A DNA stretch of 64,000 bases from Streptomyces sp. RB17 (GCF_009604455.1 NZ_WEGL01000001.1:1302001-1366000), one strand, 5' to 3'; numbered from the stretch's first letter, positions 54,225 to 62,697 are shown. Notes: a model not told the origin generated them from the letters alone. Made by a program: numbers and translations.

Positions 54225-55409
54225 ATGGCTGAGGCTCAGAACATCCCGGTGGGATCCACCACCGCCGGCCAGATCGCGGTCGCCGCCGAGTCGACCGTCG
54301 TCTCGCGCATGAGCGCGCCCCCGTCCTTCGACGTGGCGGACTTCCCGGTCCCGCACGGCCGTGAGGAGGAGTGGCGGTTCACCCCGCTGGAGCGCCTGCG
54401 CGGGCTGCACGACGGCACCGCGGTGGCGAACGGCGACGGTGTGAAGGTCGACGTGCAGGCCCCCGAGGGCGTCACCGTCGAGACCGTCGGCCGCGACGAC
54501 GCGCGGCTCGGCAAGGCGGGCACCCCCGTGGACCGCGTGGCCGCGCAGGCGTACTCCGCCTTCGAGAAGGCCGGCGTGGTGACCGTCCCCAAGGAGACCG
54601 TCCTCACCGAGCCGATCCGCATCGCGGTGCACGGCCAGGGCGGCACCGCCTTCGGCCACCAGGTGATCGAGCTGGGCGCCTTCGCCGAGGCCGTCGTGGT
54701 CATCGACCACACCGGTGACGCGGTGCTCGCCGCCAACGTCGACTACGTCCTCGGCGACGGCGCCAAGCTGACCGTCGTCTCCGTCCAGGACTGGGACGAC
54801 AAGGCCGTGCACGTGGCCCAGCACAACGCGCTGGTCGGCCGGGACGCCACCTTCAAGTCGATCGTCGTGACCTTCGGCGGTGACGTGGTCCGCCTGCACC
54901 CGCGCGTGACCTACGCCGGCCCCGGCGGCGAGGCCGAGCTGTACGGCCTGTACTTCACCGACGCCGGGCAGCACCAGGAGCACCGCCTCCTGGTCACCCA
55001 CAACACCCCGCACTGCAAGTCGAACGTCGCGTACAAGGGCGCGCTGCAGGGCGACGACGCGCACGCGGTCTGGATCGGCGACGTGCTCATCGAGGCCACG
55101 GCCGAGGGCACGGACACGTACGAGATGAACCGCAACCTGGTCCTCACGGACGGCGCCCGCGTCGACTCGGTGCCGAACCTGGAGATCGAGACCGGCGAGA
55201 TCGTCGGCGCCGGCCACGCCTCCGCCACCGGCCGCTTCGACGACGAGCAGCTCTTCTACCTGATGGCCCGCGGCATCCCGGAGCACGAGGCCCGCCGCCT
55301 GGTGGTCCGCGGCTTCTTCGCCGAGCTGGTCCAGCAGATCGGTGTCACCGACATCGAGGAGCGCCTGCTCGCCAAGATCGAGGAGGAGCTGGAGGCTTCG
55401 GTCGCATGA
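54225..55409 (+). CDS. sufD: Fe-S cluster assembly protein SufD
   Basis: SufD, 394 residues, a SufB paralogue in the SufBC2D complex. Early GREEEWRFTPLERLRGLH and the beta-helix LYGLYFTDAGQHQEHRLLVTHNTPHCKSNVAYKGAL followed by LMARGIPEHEARRLVVRGFF are typical. Its stop overlaps the ferredoxin start (ATGA, 55406-55409). Confidence 0.97.
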   Translation: MAEAQNIPVGSTTAGQIAVAAESTVVSRMSAPPSFDVADFPVPHGREEEWRFTPLERLRGLHDGTAVANGDGVKVDVQAPEGVTVETVGRDDARLGKAGTPVDRVAAQAYSAFEKAGVVTVPKETVLTEPIRIAVHGQGGTAFGHQVIELGAFAEAVVVIDHTGDAVLAANVDYVLGDGAKLTVVSVQDWDDKAVHVAQHNALVGRDATFKSIVVTFGGDVVRLHPRVTYAGPGGEAELYGLYFTDAGQHQEHRLLVTHNTPHCKSNVAYKGALQGDDAHAVWIGDVLIEATAEGTDTYEMNRNLVLTDGARVDSVPNLEIETGEIVGAGHASATGRFDDEQLFYLMARGIPEHEARRLVVRGFFAELVQQIGVTDIEERLLAKIEEELEASVA

Positions 55410-55723
55410 CCTTCGTACGCGTCTGCGGGCTGAGCGAGCTGGAGGAGGACACCCCGAAGCGGGTGGAGATCGACAGCACGCCGGTCTCGGTCGTCAAGAC
55501 CGAGGGCGAGGTGTTCGCGATCCACGACATCTGCTCCCACGCGAACGTCTCGCTCTCCGAGGGCGAGGTGGAGGACTGCCAGATCGAGTGCTGGCTGCAC
55601 GGCTCCTCCTTCGACCTCCGCACCGGCAAGCCGTCCGGCCTCCCGGCCACGCGCCCCGTCCCCGTATACCCCGTAAAGATCGAAGGGGACGACGTTCTCG
55701 TCTCCCTCACCCAGGAGTCCTGA
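55406..55723 (+). CDS. Rieske-type ferredoxin of the suf operon
   Basis: A 105-residue soluble Rieske [2Fe-2S] protein. Cluster ligands are CSHA (near 44-47) and CWLHG (near 64-68). Its fixed position between sufD and sufC, overlapping sufD, is usual in actinobacteria and suggests a role in supplying electrons for cluster assembly; the reaction is not known. Annotated elsewhere as a non-haem iron oxygenase ferredoxin, but no oxygenase is present. Confidence 0.93.
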   Translation: MTFVRVCGLSELEEDTPKRVEIDSTPVSVVKTEGEVFAIHDICSHANVSLSEGEVEDCQIECWLHGSSFDLRTGKPSGLPATRPVPVYPVKIEGDDVLVSLTQES

Positions 55724-55730
55724 GGCACCC

Positions 55731-56495
55731 ATGGCAACGCTTGAAATCCGAGACCTGCACGTCACCGTCGAGGCCGACAACGCCACGAAGGAGATCCTCA
55801 AGGGCGTCGACCTCACCGTGAAGCAGGGCGAGACGCACGCCATCATGGGCCCCAACGGCTCCGGCAAGTCGACCCTCGCCTACTCCCTCGCGGGTCACCC
55901 GAAGTACACGATCACCAGCGGCACCGTCACCCTCGACGGCGAGGACGTCCTGGAGATGTCCGTCGACGAGCGCGCCCGCGCCGGCCTGTTCCTGGCGATG
56001 CAGTACCCGGTCGAGGTCCCCGGCGTCTCGGTCTCCAACTTCCTGCGCACCTCCGCCACCGCGATCCGTGGCGAGGCACCCAAGCTGCGCACCTGGGTGA
56101 AGGAGGTCAAGGAGACCATGGAGCGCCTCAACATGGACCCGTCCTTCGCCGAGCGCAACGTCAACGAGGGCTTCTCCGGCGGTGAGAAGAAGCGCCACGA
56201 GATCCTCCAGCTGGAGCTGCTCAAGCCGAAGGTCGCGATCCTGGACGAGACCGACTCCGGCCTGGACGTCGACGCGCTCCGCATCGTCTCCGAGGGCGTC
56301 AACCGCGTCCGCGAGACCGGCGAGGTCGGCACCCTGCTGATCACGCACTACACGCGCATCCTGCGCTACATCAAGCCCGACTTCGTCCACGTCTTCTCCG
56401 GCGGCCGGATCGTCGAGTCCGGCGGTGCCGAACTCGCCGACAAGCTGGAGGACGAGGGCTACGAGGCATACACGAAGGGTGGCGCATCCGCGTGA
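55731..56495 (+). CDS. sufC: Fe-S cluster assembly ATPase SufC
   Basis: SufC, 254 residues, the ABC-type ATPase of the scaffold. Walker A GPNGSGKST, FLAMQYPVEVPGVSVSNFLR, signature FSGGEKKRHEILQLELL and Walker B VAILDETDSGLD are intact. GTGA overlap with sufS at 56492-56495. Confidence 0.98.
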   Translation: MATLEIRDLHVTVEADNATKEILKGVDLTVKQGETHAIMGPNGSGKSTLAYSLAGHPKYTITSGTVTLDGEDVLEMSVDERARAGLFLAMQYPVEVPGVSVSNFLRTSATAIRGEAPKLRTWVKEVKETMERLNMDPSFAERNVNEGFSGGEKKRHEILQLELLKPKVAILDETDSGLDVDALRIVSEGVNRVRETGEVGTLLITHYTRILRYIKPDFVHVFSGGRIVESGGAELADKLEDEGYEAYTKGGASA

Positions 56496-57748
56496 CACAG
56501 CTGCCGGGCCTCCTCGACACCGAGGCGATCCGCAAGGACTTCCCCGTACTGGACCGCGTGGTCCACGACGGCAAGAAGCTCGTGTACCTGGACAACGCGG
56601 CGACCTCGCAGAAGCCGCGCCAGGTGCTGGACGCCCTGAGCGAGTACTACGAGCGCTACAACGCCAACGTCCACCGCGGTGTGCATGTGCTCGCCGAGGA
56701 GGCCACGGCGCTGTACGAGGGCGCGCGCGACAAGGTCGCCGCGTTCATCAACGCGCCGAGCCGCGACGAGGTGATCTTCACCAAGAACGCCTCCGAGTCG
56801 CTGAACCTCGTGGCGAACATGCTGGGCTGGGCCGAGGAGCCCTACCGCGTGGACCACGAGACCGAGATCGTCATCACGGAGATGGAGCACCACTCCAACA
56901 TCGTGCCGTGGCAGCTGCTCGCGCAGCGCACGGGCGCGAAGCTGAAGTGGTTCGGCCTGACCGACGACGGCCGCCTGGACCTGTCCAACATCGACGAGGT
57001 CATCACGGAGAAGACGAAGATCGTCTCCTTCGTGCTGGTGTCGAACATCCTGGGCACGGTCAACCCGGTCGAGGCGATAGTGCGCCGCGCCCAGGAGGTC
57101 GGCGCGCTGGTCTGCATCGACGCCTCCCAGGCCGCCCCGCACATGCCGCTGGACGTGCAGGCCCTGCAGGCCGACTTCGTGGCCTTCACCGGTCACAAGA
57201 TGTGCGGCCCGACGGGCATCGGCGTCCTGTGGGGCCGCCAGGAGCTCCTGGAGGACCTTCCCCCCTTCCTGGGCGGCGGCGAGATGATCGAGACGGTCTC
57301 GATGCACTCGTCCACCTACGCCCCCGCGCCGCACAAGTTCGAGGCGGGCACGCCCCCGATCGCGCAGGCGGTCGGCCTGGGCGCGGCGATCGACTACCTC
57401 CAGTCGATCGGCATGGACAAGATCCTCGCCCATGAGCACGCGCTGACCGAGTACGCCGTCCAGCGTCTGCAGAAGGTCCCGGACCTGAAGATCATCGGCC
57501 CGACCACGGCCGAGGACCGGGGCGCCGCGATCTCCTTCACACTGGGCGACATCCACCCGCACGACGTGGGCCAGGTCCTGGACGAGCAGGGCATCGCGGT
57601 CCGCGTCGGCCACCACTGCGCGCGGCCGGTCTGCCTGCGGTACGGAATTCCTGCGACCACGCGAGCGTCGTTCTATCTGTACTCCACGCCGGCCGAGATC
57701 GACGCACTGGTCGAGGGGCTGGAGCACGTTCGGAACTTCTTCGGCTGA
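56492..57748 (+). CDS. sufS: Cysteine desulfurase SufS
   Basis: SufS, 418 residues, a class II PLP enzyme that mobilises sulfur from cysteine. The PLP lysine is in FTGHKMCGPTGIGVLWG and the sulfur-carrying cysteine in RVGHHCARPVCLRYG. VHDGKKLVYLDNAATSQKP is the normal start. GTG codon overlaps sufC. Sulfur should pass to SufU, encoded next. Confidence 0.97.
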   Translation: MTQLPGLLDTEAIRKDFPVLDRVVHDGKKLVYLDNAATSQKPRQVLDALSEYYERYNANVHRGVHVLAEEATALYEGARDKVAAFINAPSRDEVIFTKNASESLNLVANMLGWAEEPYRVDHETEIVITEMEHHSNIVPWQLLAQRTGAKLKWFGLTDDGRLDLSNIDEVITEKTKIVSFVLVSNILGTVNPVEAIVRRAQEVGALVCIDASQAAPHMPLDVQALQADFVAFTGHKMCGPTGIGVLWGRQELLEDLPPFLGGGEMIETVSMHSSTYAPAPHKFEAGTPPIAQAVGLGAAIDYLQSIGMDKILAHEHALTEYAVQRLQKVPDLKIIGPTTAEDRGAAISFTLGDIHPHDVGQVLDEQGIAVRVGHHCARPVCLRYGIPATTRASFYLYSTPAEIDALVEGLEHVRNFFG

Positions 57749-57766
57749 GGGGCGTGAGCTGAGACC

Positions 57767-58234
57767 GTGAAGCTGGATTCGATGTACCAGGAAGTCATCC
57801 TGGACCACTACAAGAACCCCCACGGGCGTGGTCTGCGGGATGGCGACGCCGAGGTGCACCATGTGAACCCGACATGCGGCGACGAGATCACCCTCCGCGT
57901 GAAGTACGACGGCACGCAGATCGCGGACGTCTCGTACGAGGGCCAGGGCTGCTCCATCAGCCAGGCCTCCGCCTCCGTGCTGAACGAGCTGCTGGTCGGC
58001 AAGGACCTGACCGAGGCGCAGAAGATCCAGGAGACCTTCCTGGAGCTGATGCAGTCCAAGGGCAGGATCGAGCCGGACGACGCGATGGAGGACATCCTGG
58101 AGGACGCGGTCGCGTTCGCCGGTGTCTCCAAGTACCCCGCGCGGGTCAAGTGCGCCCTCCTGAGCTGGATGGCGTGGAAGGACGCGACGGCCCAGGTGCT
58201 GGGTGGCGCCGACGCCGAAAGGAAGACGGCATGA
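57767..58234 (+). CDS. sufU: Fe-S assembly sulfur acceptor SufU
   Basis: SufU, 155 residues, a zinc-containing sulfur acceptor of SufS. Cysteines in NPTCGDEI, GQGCSISQAS and VKCALLSW are the expected zinc/persulfide residues. GTG start, 18 bp after sufS. The stop overlaps sufT by ATGA. Confidence 0.96.
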   Translation: MKLDSMYQEVILDHYKNPHGRGLRDGDAEVHHVNPTCGDEITLRVKYDGTQIADVSYEGQGCSISQASASVLNELLVGKDLTEAQKIQETFLELMQSKGRIEPDDAMEDILEDAVAFAGVSKYPARVKCALLSWMAWKDATAQVLGGADAERKTA

Positions 58235-58563
58235 CCGACACCGTTGAGATGAAGCCGGCATCGGAGGAGGAACTCCGCGAGGCCCTGATGGACGTCGTCG
58301 ACCCCGAGCTGGGCATCGACGTCGTCAACCTCGGCCTGATCTACGGCATCCACATCGACGACTCCAACGTGGCCACGGTCGACATGACCCTGACCTCGGC
58401 GGCCTGCCCGCTGACGGACGTCATCGAGGACCAGGCCAAGTCGGCGACGGACGGCCTCGTCAACGAGCTCCGCATCAACTGGGTCTGGATGCCCCCGTGG
58501 GGCCCCGACAAGATCACGGACGACGGTCGCGAGCAGCTTCGGGCGCTCGGGTTCAACGTCTGA
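58231..58563 (+). CDS. sufT: SufT / DUF59 (MIP18-family) Fe-S assembly protein
   Basis: A 110-residue MIP18-family protein at the end of the suf operon. The signature DVVDPELGIDVVNLGLIYGI and MTLTSAACPLTDVIEDQ with the reactive cysteine are present. In other bacteria SufT aids maturation of Fe-S targets. A 14-bp hairpin terminator follows. Confidence 0.95.
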   Translation: MTDTVEMKPASEEELREALMDVVDPELGIDVVNLGLIYGIHIDDSNVATVDMTLTSAACPLTDVIEDQAKSATDGLVNELRINWVWMPPWGPDKITDDGREQLRALGFNV

Positions 58564-58575
58564 CACAGAGCCCGT

Positions 58576-58610
58576 GAAAGGGGCCACGGCCAGGTGCCGT
58601 GGCCCCTTTC
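58576..58610 (+). terminator. suf operon terminator
   Basis: A perfect 14-bp stem (58576-58589 with 58597-58610) encloses a 7-nt loop, 13 bases after sufT, with a CTTTC tail. Confidence 0.9.
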
Positions 58611-58627
58611 GCATGCTCGGCCCACCC

Positions 58628-58645
58628 TGTGTACGACCGTACGCA
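58628..58645. promoter_or_regulatory. Upstream TetR operator of the SMR gene
   Basis: TGTGTACG-AC-CGTACGCA. The left arm equals that of the downstream operator and the right arm has one mismatch. Centre-to-centre distance to the second site is 23 bp, about two helical turns. Confidence 0.7.
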
Positions 58646-58650
58646 TCCGT

Positions 58651-58668
58651 TGTGTACGCTCGTACACA
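58651..58668. promoter_or_regulatory. TetR operator overlapping the SMR start codon
   Basis: TGTGTACG-CT-CGTACACA has perfect 8-bp arms. It covers a TACGCT -10 (58655-58660) and the first base of the ATG, so bound repressor would block initiation. Likely bound by the TetR encoded directly downstream. Confidence 0.8.
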
Positions 58669-58991
58669 TGGGATACCTGACACTCGCCGGCGCCATCGCC
58701 GCCGAGGTCGCCGCGACGACGGCGATGAAGTACAGCGAGGGATTCAGCCGCTTGTGGCCCTCGCTCGTGACGGCTCTGGGCTACCTCGTCTCCTTCGCGC
58801 TGCTCGCCCAGACGCTGAAGACCGTCCAGATCGGCACCGCGTACGCGATCTGGTCCGGCGTCGGCACCGCGACCATCGCCGTCCTCGGGCTGCTGCTGTT
58901 CGGGGAGGGGCTCAGCGTCGCCAAGGTCGGCGGGATCCTGCTGATCATCGGGGGAGTGGTCGTGCTGAACCTGGGCGGGGCGAGCCACTGA
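58668..58991 (+). CDS. Small multidrug resistance (SMR) efflux protein
   Basis: A 107-residue four-helix SMR protein. The essential glutamate is in LAGAIAAEVAATTAMKYSEGF, and GTAYAIWSGVGT with the tryptophan is the family signature, followed by LLLFGEGLSVAKVGGILLIIGG. It should work as a homodimer exchanging protons for cationic drugs or guanidinium-like substrates. No ribosome-binding site; the -10 ends seven bases upstream, so it is probably leaderless. TetR gene shares one base (TGATG). Confidence 0.94.
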   Translation: MGYLTLAGAIAAEVAATTAMKYSEGFSRLWPSLVTALGYLVSFALLAQTLKTVQIGTAYAIWSGVGTATIAVLGLLLFGEGLSVAKVGGILLIIGGVVVLNLGGASH

Positions 58992-59527
58992 TGCCCCGCC
59001 GCTACGACCCCGAGCGACGCCAGCGGATCATCGACGCGGCGCTCCGTGTGGCCGGCCGGGACGGCATCGCCGGGCTGAGCCACCGTACCGTCGCCGCCGA
59101 GGCGGACGTCCCGCTCGGCTCCACGACCTACCACTTCGCCACCCTCGACGAGCTGCTGGTGGCCGCCCTCTGCCAGGCCAACGAGGGGTTCGCGCAGGTG
59201 CTCGACGCGAGCGGGGTGCCGACGGACTCCGGCGGCGACCTCGCGGCCGGTCTCGCCCGTGTCCTCGGCGAGTGGCTCGGACGGGACCGGTCGGGTGTGG
59301 AGCTGGAGTACGAGCTGTATCTCGCGGCCCTGCGCCGCCCCGCCCTGCGTCCGGTGGCTGCCCAGTGGACGGAAGAGACGGCCCAGCGGCTGGCCGCGCG
59401 GGTGGACCCGGTGACGGCGCGGGCGCTGGTGGCCCTGTTGGACGGAATCTGTCTGCACGTGCTGCTGACGGGCGGTTCGTACGACGAGGAGTACGCCCGT
59501 GCCGTGCTGGCTCGGGTGATCCCCTGA
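58991..59527 (+). CDS. TetR-family regulator of the SMR pump
   Basis: A 178-residue TetR regulator. The DNA-binding domain reads RRQRIIDAALRVAGRDGIAGLSHRTVAAEADVPLGSTTYHFATLDELL; the C-terminal half is the ligand-binding helical domain. It is co-transcribed with the SMR gene (one-base overlap) and very likely binds the tandem operators upstream. Confidence 0.94.
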   Translation: MPRRYDPERRQRIIDAALRVAGRDGIAGLSHRTVAAEADVPLGSTTYHFATLDELLVAALCQANEGFAQVLDASGVPTDSGGDLAAGLARVLGEWLGRDRSGVELEYELYLAALRRPALRPVAAQWTEETAQRLAARVDPVTARALVALLDGICLHVLLTGGSYDEEYARAVLARVIP

Positions 59528-59578
59528 ACCCCCGCCCGGCAGGTGAGACGCGGTTCGCCCTCACCGCCCCGCCCACGT

Positions 59579-59584
59579 TAGGTT
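59579..59584 (+). promoter_or_regulatory. -10 element of leaderless dapD
   Basis: TAGGTT ends seven bases before the dapD ATG. A TTCGCC (59554-59559) 19 bp upstream is a weak -35. No Shine-Dalgarno is present. Confidence 0.5.
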
Positions 59585-59591
59585 TGCCTGC

Positions 59592-60578
59592 ATGACCGAC
59601 TCTGCTTCCCGCACCACCGGCGCCGTCGCCGCCGGCCTCGCCACCCTCGCCTCCGACGGCACCGTTCTCGACACCTGGTTCCCGGCCCCCGAGCTGGTCG
59701 AGGAGCCGGGCCCGGCCGGAACCGAGCGGCTCACCGCCGAGCAGACGGCGGAGCTGCTGGGCGGTGGCGCGACCGCGGCGATCGGCCCGGACGCCCGCCG
59801 GGGCGTCGAGGTGGTCGCGGTCCGCACGGTCATCGCCTCGCTGGACGAGAAGCCGATCGACGCGCACGACGTCTATCTGCGTCTGCACCTGCTGTCGCAC
59901 CGCCTGGTCAAGCCGCACGGCCAGAGCCTGGACGGCATCTTCGGCCACCTCGCCAACGTCGCCTGGACCTCGCTCGGCCCGGTCGCCGTGGACGACATCG
60001 AGAAGGTGCGGCTCAACGCCCGCGCCGAGGGCCTGCACCTGCAGGTCACCTCGATCGACAAGTTCCCGCGCATGACGGACTACGTCGCCCCCAAGGGCGT
60101 CCGCATCGCCGACGCCGACCGGGTCCGTCTCGGCGCCCACCTCGCCGAGGGCACCACGGTCATGCACGAGGGCTTCGTCAACTTCAACGCCGGCACGCTC
60201 GGCACCTCCATGGTCGAGGGCCGGATCTCCGCGGGCGTCGTGGTCGGCAACGGCTCCGACATCGGCGGCGGCGCCTCCACCATGGGCACCCTGTCCGGCG
60301 GCGGCAACGTGATCATCTCCATCGGCGAGCGCTGCCTGGTCGGCGCCGAGGCGGGCGTCGGCATCGCGCTCGGCGACGAGTGCGTGGTCGAGGCCGGCCT
60401 CTACATCACCGCGGGCACCCGGATCACCATGCCCGACGGCCAGATCGTCAAGGCCCGCGAGCTGAACGGCGCCTCCAACATCCTCTTCCGCCGCAACTCG
60501 GTCACCGGTGTGGTCGAGGCACGCCCGAACAACGCGGTCTGGGGCGGCCTGAACGACATCCTGCACAGCCACAACTGA
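59592..60578 (+). CDS. dapD: Tetrahydrodipicolinate N-succinyltransferase
   Basis: DapD, 328 residues, succinylates tetrahydrodipicolinate in lysine/diaminopimelate biosynthesis. The C-terminal half is a left-handed beta-helix with hexapeptide repeats ([48 protein letters not shown]) and it ends in the actinobacterial form [19 protein letters not shown]. Length is normal. It has its own promoter and hairpin terminator. Confidence 0.96.
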   Translation: MTDSASRTTGAVAAGLATLASDGTVLDTWFPAPELVEEPGPAGTERLTAEQTAELLGGGATAAIGPDARRGVEVVAVRTVIASLDEKPIDAHDVYLRLHLLSHRLVKPHGQSLDGIFGHLANVAWTSLGPVAVDDIEKVRLNARAEGLHLQVTSIDKFPRMTDYVAPKGVRIADADRVRLGAHLAEGTTVMHEGFVNFNAGTLGTSMVEGRISAGVVVGNGSDIGGGASTMGTLSGGGNVIISIGERCLVGAEAGVGIALGDECVVEAGLYITAGTRITMPDGQIVKARELNGASNILFRRNSVTGVVEARPNNAVWGGLNDILHSHN

Positions 60579-60583
60579 TCACC

Positions 60584-60606
60584 GGCGGCCGTGATTTGCG
60601 GCCGCC
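60584..60606 (+). terminator. dapD terminator
   Basis: GGCGGCCG (60584-60591) pairs with CGGCCGCC (60599-60606) over a 7-nt loop, six bases after the dapD stop. Confidence 0.8.
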
Positions 60607-60668
60607 TCATCGATCAGTGCCCTGACCTGCTGTTGAGCTGTCGGCACCTGTCGACGTTGGTCACCATT

Positions 60669-60710
60669 GAGCGCCCTTCCACGGCCCGAGGACGGCCCGG
60701 AAGGGCGCTC
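60669..60710. terminator. Second hairpin downstream of dapD
   Basis: A perfect 12-bp stem (60669-60680 with 60699-60710) has an 18-nt loop that itself contains GGCCC repeats. It may back up the dapD terminator or stop convergent transcription. Confidence 0.6.
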
Positions 60711-61084
60711 GCGCTTGAGCACCGCACTAGGAGTTCGATCGCTCCCCGGTGCTGCTGGGGCCCGGCCATGCTGGCCATGCCAGACCGCCTAGGAGTGCTG
60801 ACGTCCGGAGCTGTTGATGTCACTCATGGATGTCAGAACGGCGCAGCCACATGCGCTCACTGGCACGAGATCAACTGCGCTCGATAGCCGCGATACCTGC
60901 TTCCGACGAGGATGGGGACCGGGTTTGCGGACCCTTCGTCGCCAGTAATGAGGTGGCTCTGCAGGTCGAGTGGCAGGTGCGGAGTGGATCTGTGATGATA
61001 CCCGGCCCCCCACCCGGCATCGGGGCGCGGCCGGTTCCGTCAGGCCAGCCGGATGCAGTGGAGGGCGCTTCGGCACATCGGTGA

Positions 61085-61933
61085 TCACATGGCGGTGCGT
61101 GAGCTCCACAATTCGGGGAAGACGGTCTGGTCGAGGCCGCGGCGCAGCCATGCGACGGCGTCCGTGCCGTAGTAGCCCGGCTTGGCACCGAAAGTGCGTA
61201 CCGTCACCGTGAGGTGTCTTTGCAGCCACAGGGTGAAGTGCTCGCTGACCTGGGTCAGTAACTCGCCCAGCGTCCGCAGTTCGGCGAAGGACTCCTCGCG
61301 GTATACCCGCACCCATGCCGCCTCGACCTCTGGCCGAGTCACGTATGGTTCGGCAAAGTCGCGGTGAACGACCGACTCGGGCAGCGGCAGCCCTCTGCGC
61401 TGCAACAGGGCCAGCACCTCGTCATACAGGCTGGGCGCGCTGAGCGCCTCCTGGAGCCCCTTGTGGATCAGCGGGGTGGACCGGTGCGGCTCCAGCATCT
61501 TGGAGGACTTCAGCCCCAGCAGGAACGCCATGTGCCGGTACATGTACGAGTGGACCGAGGAGGACTCGCCCTTTCCCAGTCGGGCCTTGATGGGGTTCCA
61601 GTCCGCAGGCGTCATGTCCGCGTAGCTTTCCCAGGTGCCCTCCAGGGCACGCAGATGGCTCACGCTCCGGCGCAGGGTGAGGGAGGCGGCGCAGACGTCG
61701 TCGTCACGGACTTCGCGTCGCGCTCGGGCGAGCTCATGGCACAGCAGCCCAAAGTAGAGCTCCATCACCTGCGAGCTCACCACGAAGCCCATGTCGTAGG
61801 CGGATTCCGTGGCCGGCCGTTGAAGCGTGTGCAACTGCCGTACCTGGAAGTACTCGATGTATCCGGTGGTGCCGTCGTCGTCACCCGATGTGGCAGACGG
61901 TGGACGCAGGTCACGCCAGGATTCGCTGGCCAT
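61085..61933 (-). CDS. Tryptophan 2,3-dioxygenase-like haem protein with altered active site
   Basis: A 282-residue protein with the tryptophan 2,3-dioxygenase fold. The N-terminal YIEYFQVRQLHTLQRP, the middle SSSVHSYMYRHMAFLLGL and the C-terminal WLQRHLTVTVRTFGAKPGYYG to FPELWSSRT follow the family. The C-terminal haem histidine and one substrate arginine remain, but the distal HQ motif reads SQVMELYF and the GTGGS loop is replaced by GYYGTD, so it is probably not a standard TDO. GGGAGG precedes the chosen ATG. One leucine (codon 61259-61261) is TTA, implying bldA dependence. Confidence 0.85.
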   Translation of the reverse strand: MASESWRDLRPPSATSGDDDGTTGYIEYFQVRQLHTLQRPATESAYDMGFVVSSQVMELYFGLLCHELARARREVRDDDVCAASLTLRRSVSHLRALEGTWESYADMTPADWNPIKARLGKGESSSVHSYMYRHMAFLLGLKSSKMLEPHRSTPLIHKGLQEALSAPSLYDEVLALLQRRGLPLPESVVHRDFAEPYVTRPEVEAAWVRVYREESFAELRTLGELLTQVSEHFTLWLQRHLTVTVRTFGAKPGYYGTDAVAWLRRGLDQTVFPELWSSRTAM

Positions 61934-62282
61934 GAGAAATGCCTCCCTCACAAGAGTCGATGGCGCCGCTCCAGACGGTCCGGGGCATGGCAGACCTATG
62001 CAGGAACCCCGAGCACGATCAGCGTATGGGCTGCCTTGCGCTGAGGCATTCGCTGCTGCCCCTGCAGGTCGCTGAGAGAGCCATAGGCGGGAAGCTGGAC
62101 CACGGTGAGACAGTCTGCATGCAGAAGGGGTGCCCACACAGCACGCGTCGGGCGGCGCGGTTCTATTCGCCGTCTGTCCGATCGGACACGGCTGGTGGGA
62201 CGCGCACTCAGCACCTGCAGCCGAGCCTGGGCGACGGGACAATAGAGGGGAAGTGCGCGCTCTTGCTCTAAGCTGCGGGGTG
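61934..62282. other. Intergenic region upstream of the TDO-like gene
   Basis: This 349-bp stretch lies between divergent genes and should hold the promoter of the TDO-like gene. No clear operator, hairpin or coding signal was found. Open frames through it have poor codon bias. Confidence 0.5.
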
Positions 62283-62637
62283 ATGGTGATGGCGACCCCG
62301 ACCATGCTGTGGTGGTGGCACCCCAATCCGCTCAGGGCGGCGTATCGACATCGCTGAGCAATGGTTGTTCCTCGCCGCGGGACTATGCGCTGCGGTGGGC
62401 AGCCTTCTGACCGGCTTGGTCACGGGGGTCACGACTGCCGGCCGCCTGGATGCGGAACCGGCTGGACAGCATCCGGTGCAGGCGGTTGTTGTGCGGGAGA
62501 CTGCGGTCCGTGGGTCCGCTATCTCCTCCGGGCGTCTTCCCGTGCGGGCCACGGTGCAGTGGAGGGGGACGAGCGGTGTTCCCTGCACCAGCCGGACCGA
62601 CGTCGGCGGCGGCGTCGCCGTTCCGGCGTCCTGCTGA
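62283..62637 (+). pseudogene. Rv1733c-family membrane protein gene, frameshifted
   Basis: The first frame encodes WWWHPNPLRA and stops at 62355-62357. Reading one base later from 62341 continues as RIDIAEQWLFLAAGLCAAVGSLLTGLVTG, then QHPVQAVVVRETAVR and VRATVQW, which match the order of the Rv1733c-like family (NPLR-R-x-D-x-x-E-x-W, membrane helix, HPVxAV, VRATVxW). A single extra base near 62338-62340 would explain it. The C-terminal portion after AVPASC is missing. Best read as a decayed gene; a sequencing indel is the alternative. Confidence 0.5.
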
Positions 62638-62697
62638 GAGTTTTCTCCCGAGGATGACGCTGAGCCTGGGCACCTGGTGGTCGCCCGTCGTCAAAGA

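Larger units (their letters stand above)
60579..61084. other. Non-coding region between dapD and the TDO-like gene
   Basis: Two hairpins, 60584-60606 and 60669-60710, occupy the first 130 bp. The rest has short open frames without codon bias; an 84-codon frame at 60830-61084 resembles nothing I know and lacks a ribosome-binding site. This marks the change from the conserved core to apparently lineage-specific DNA. Confidence 0.5.

Noticed and set aside
60584..60800. Attachment site at the core/accessory boundary
   Set aside because: No tRNA 3' end, direct-repeat pair or integrase was found.
60830..61084. 84-codon open frame after dapD
   Set aside because: No ribosome-binding site, no recognisable domain and poor codon bias.
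61934..62326. N-terminal extension of the TDO-like protein to about 413 residues
   Set aside because: The added sequence is cysteine/arginine-rich noise, and GGGAGG precedes the shorter start.
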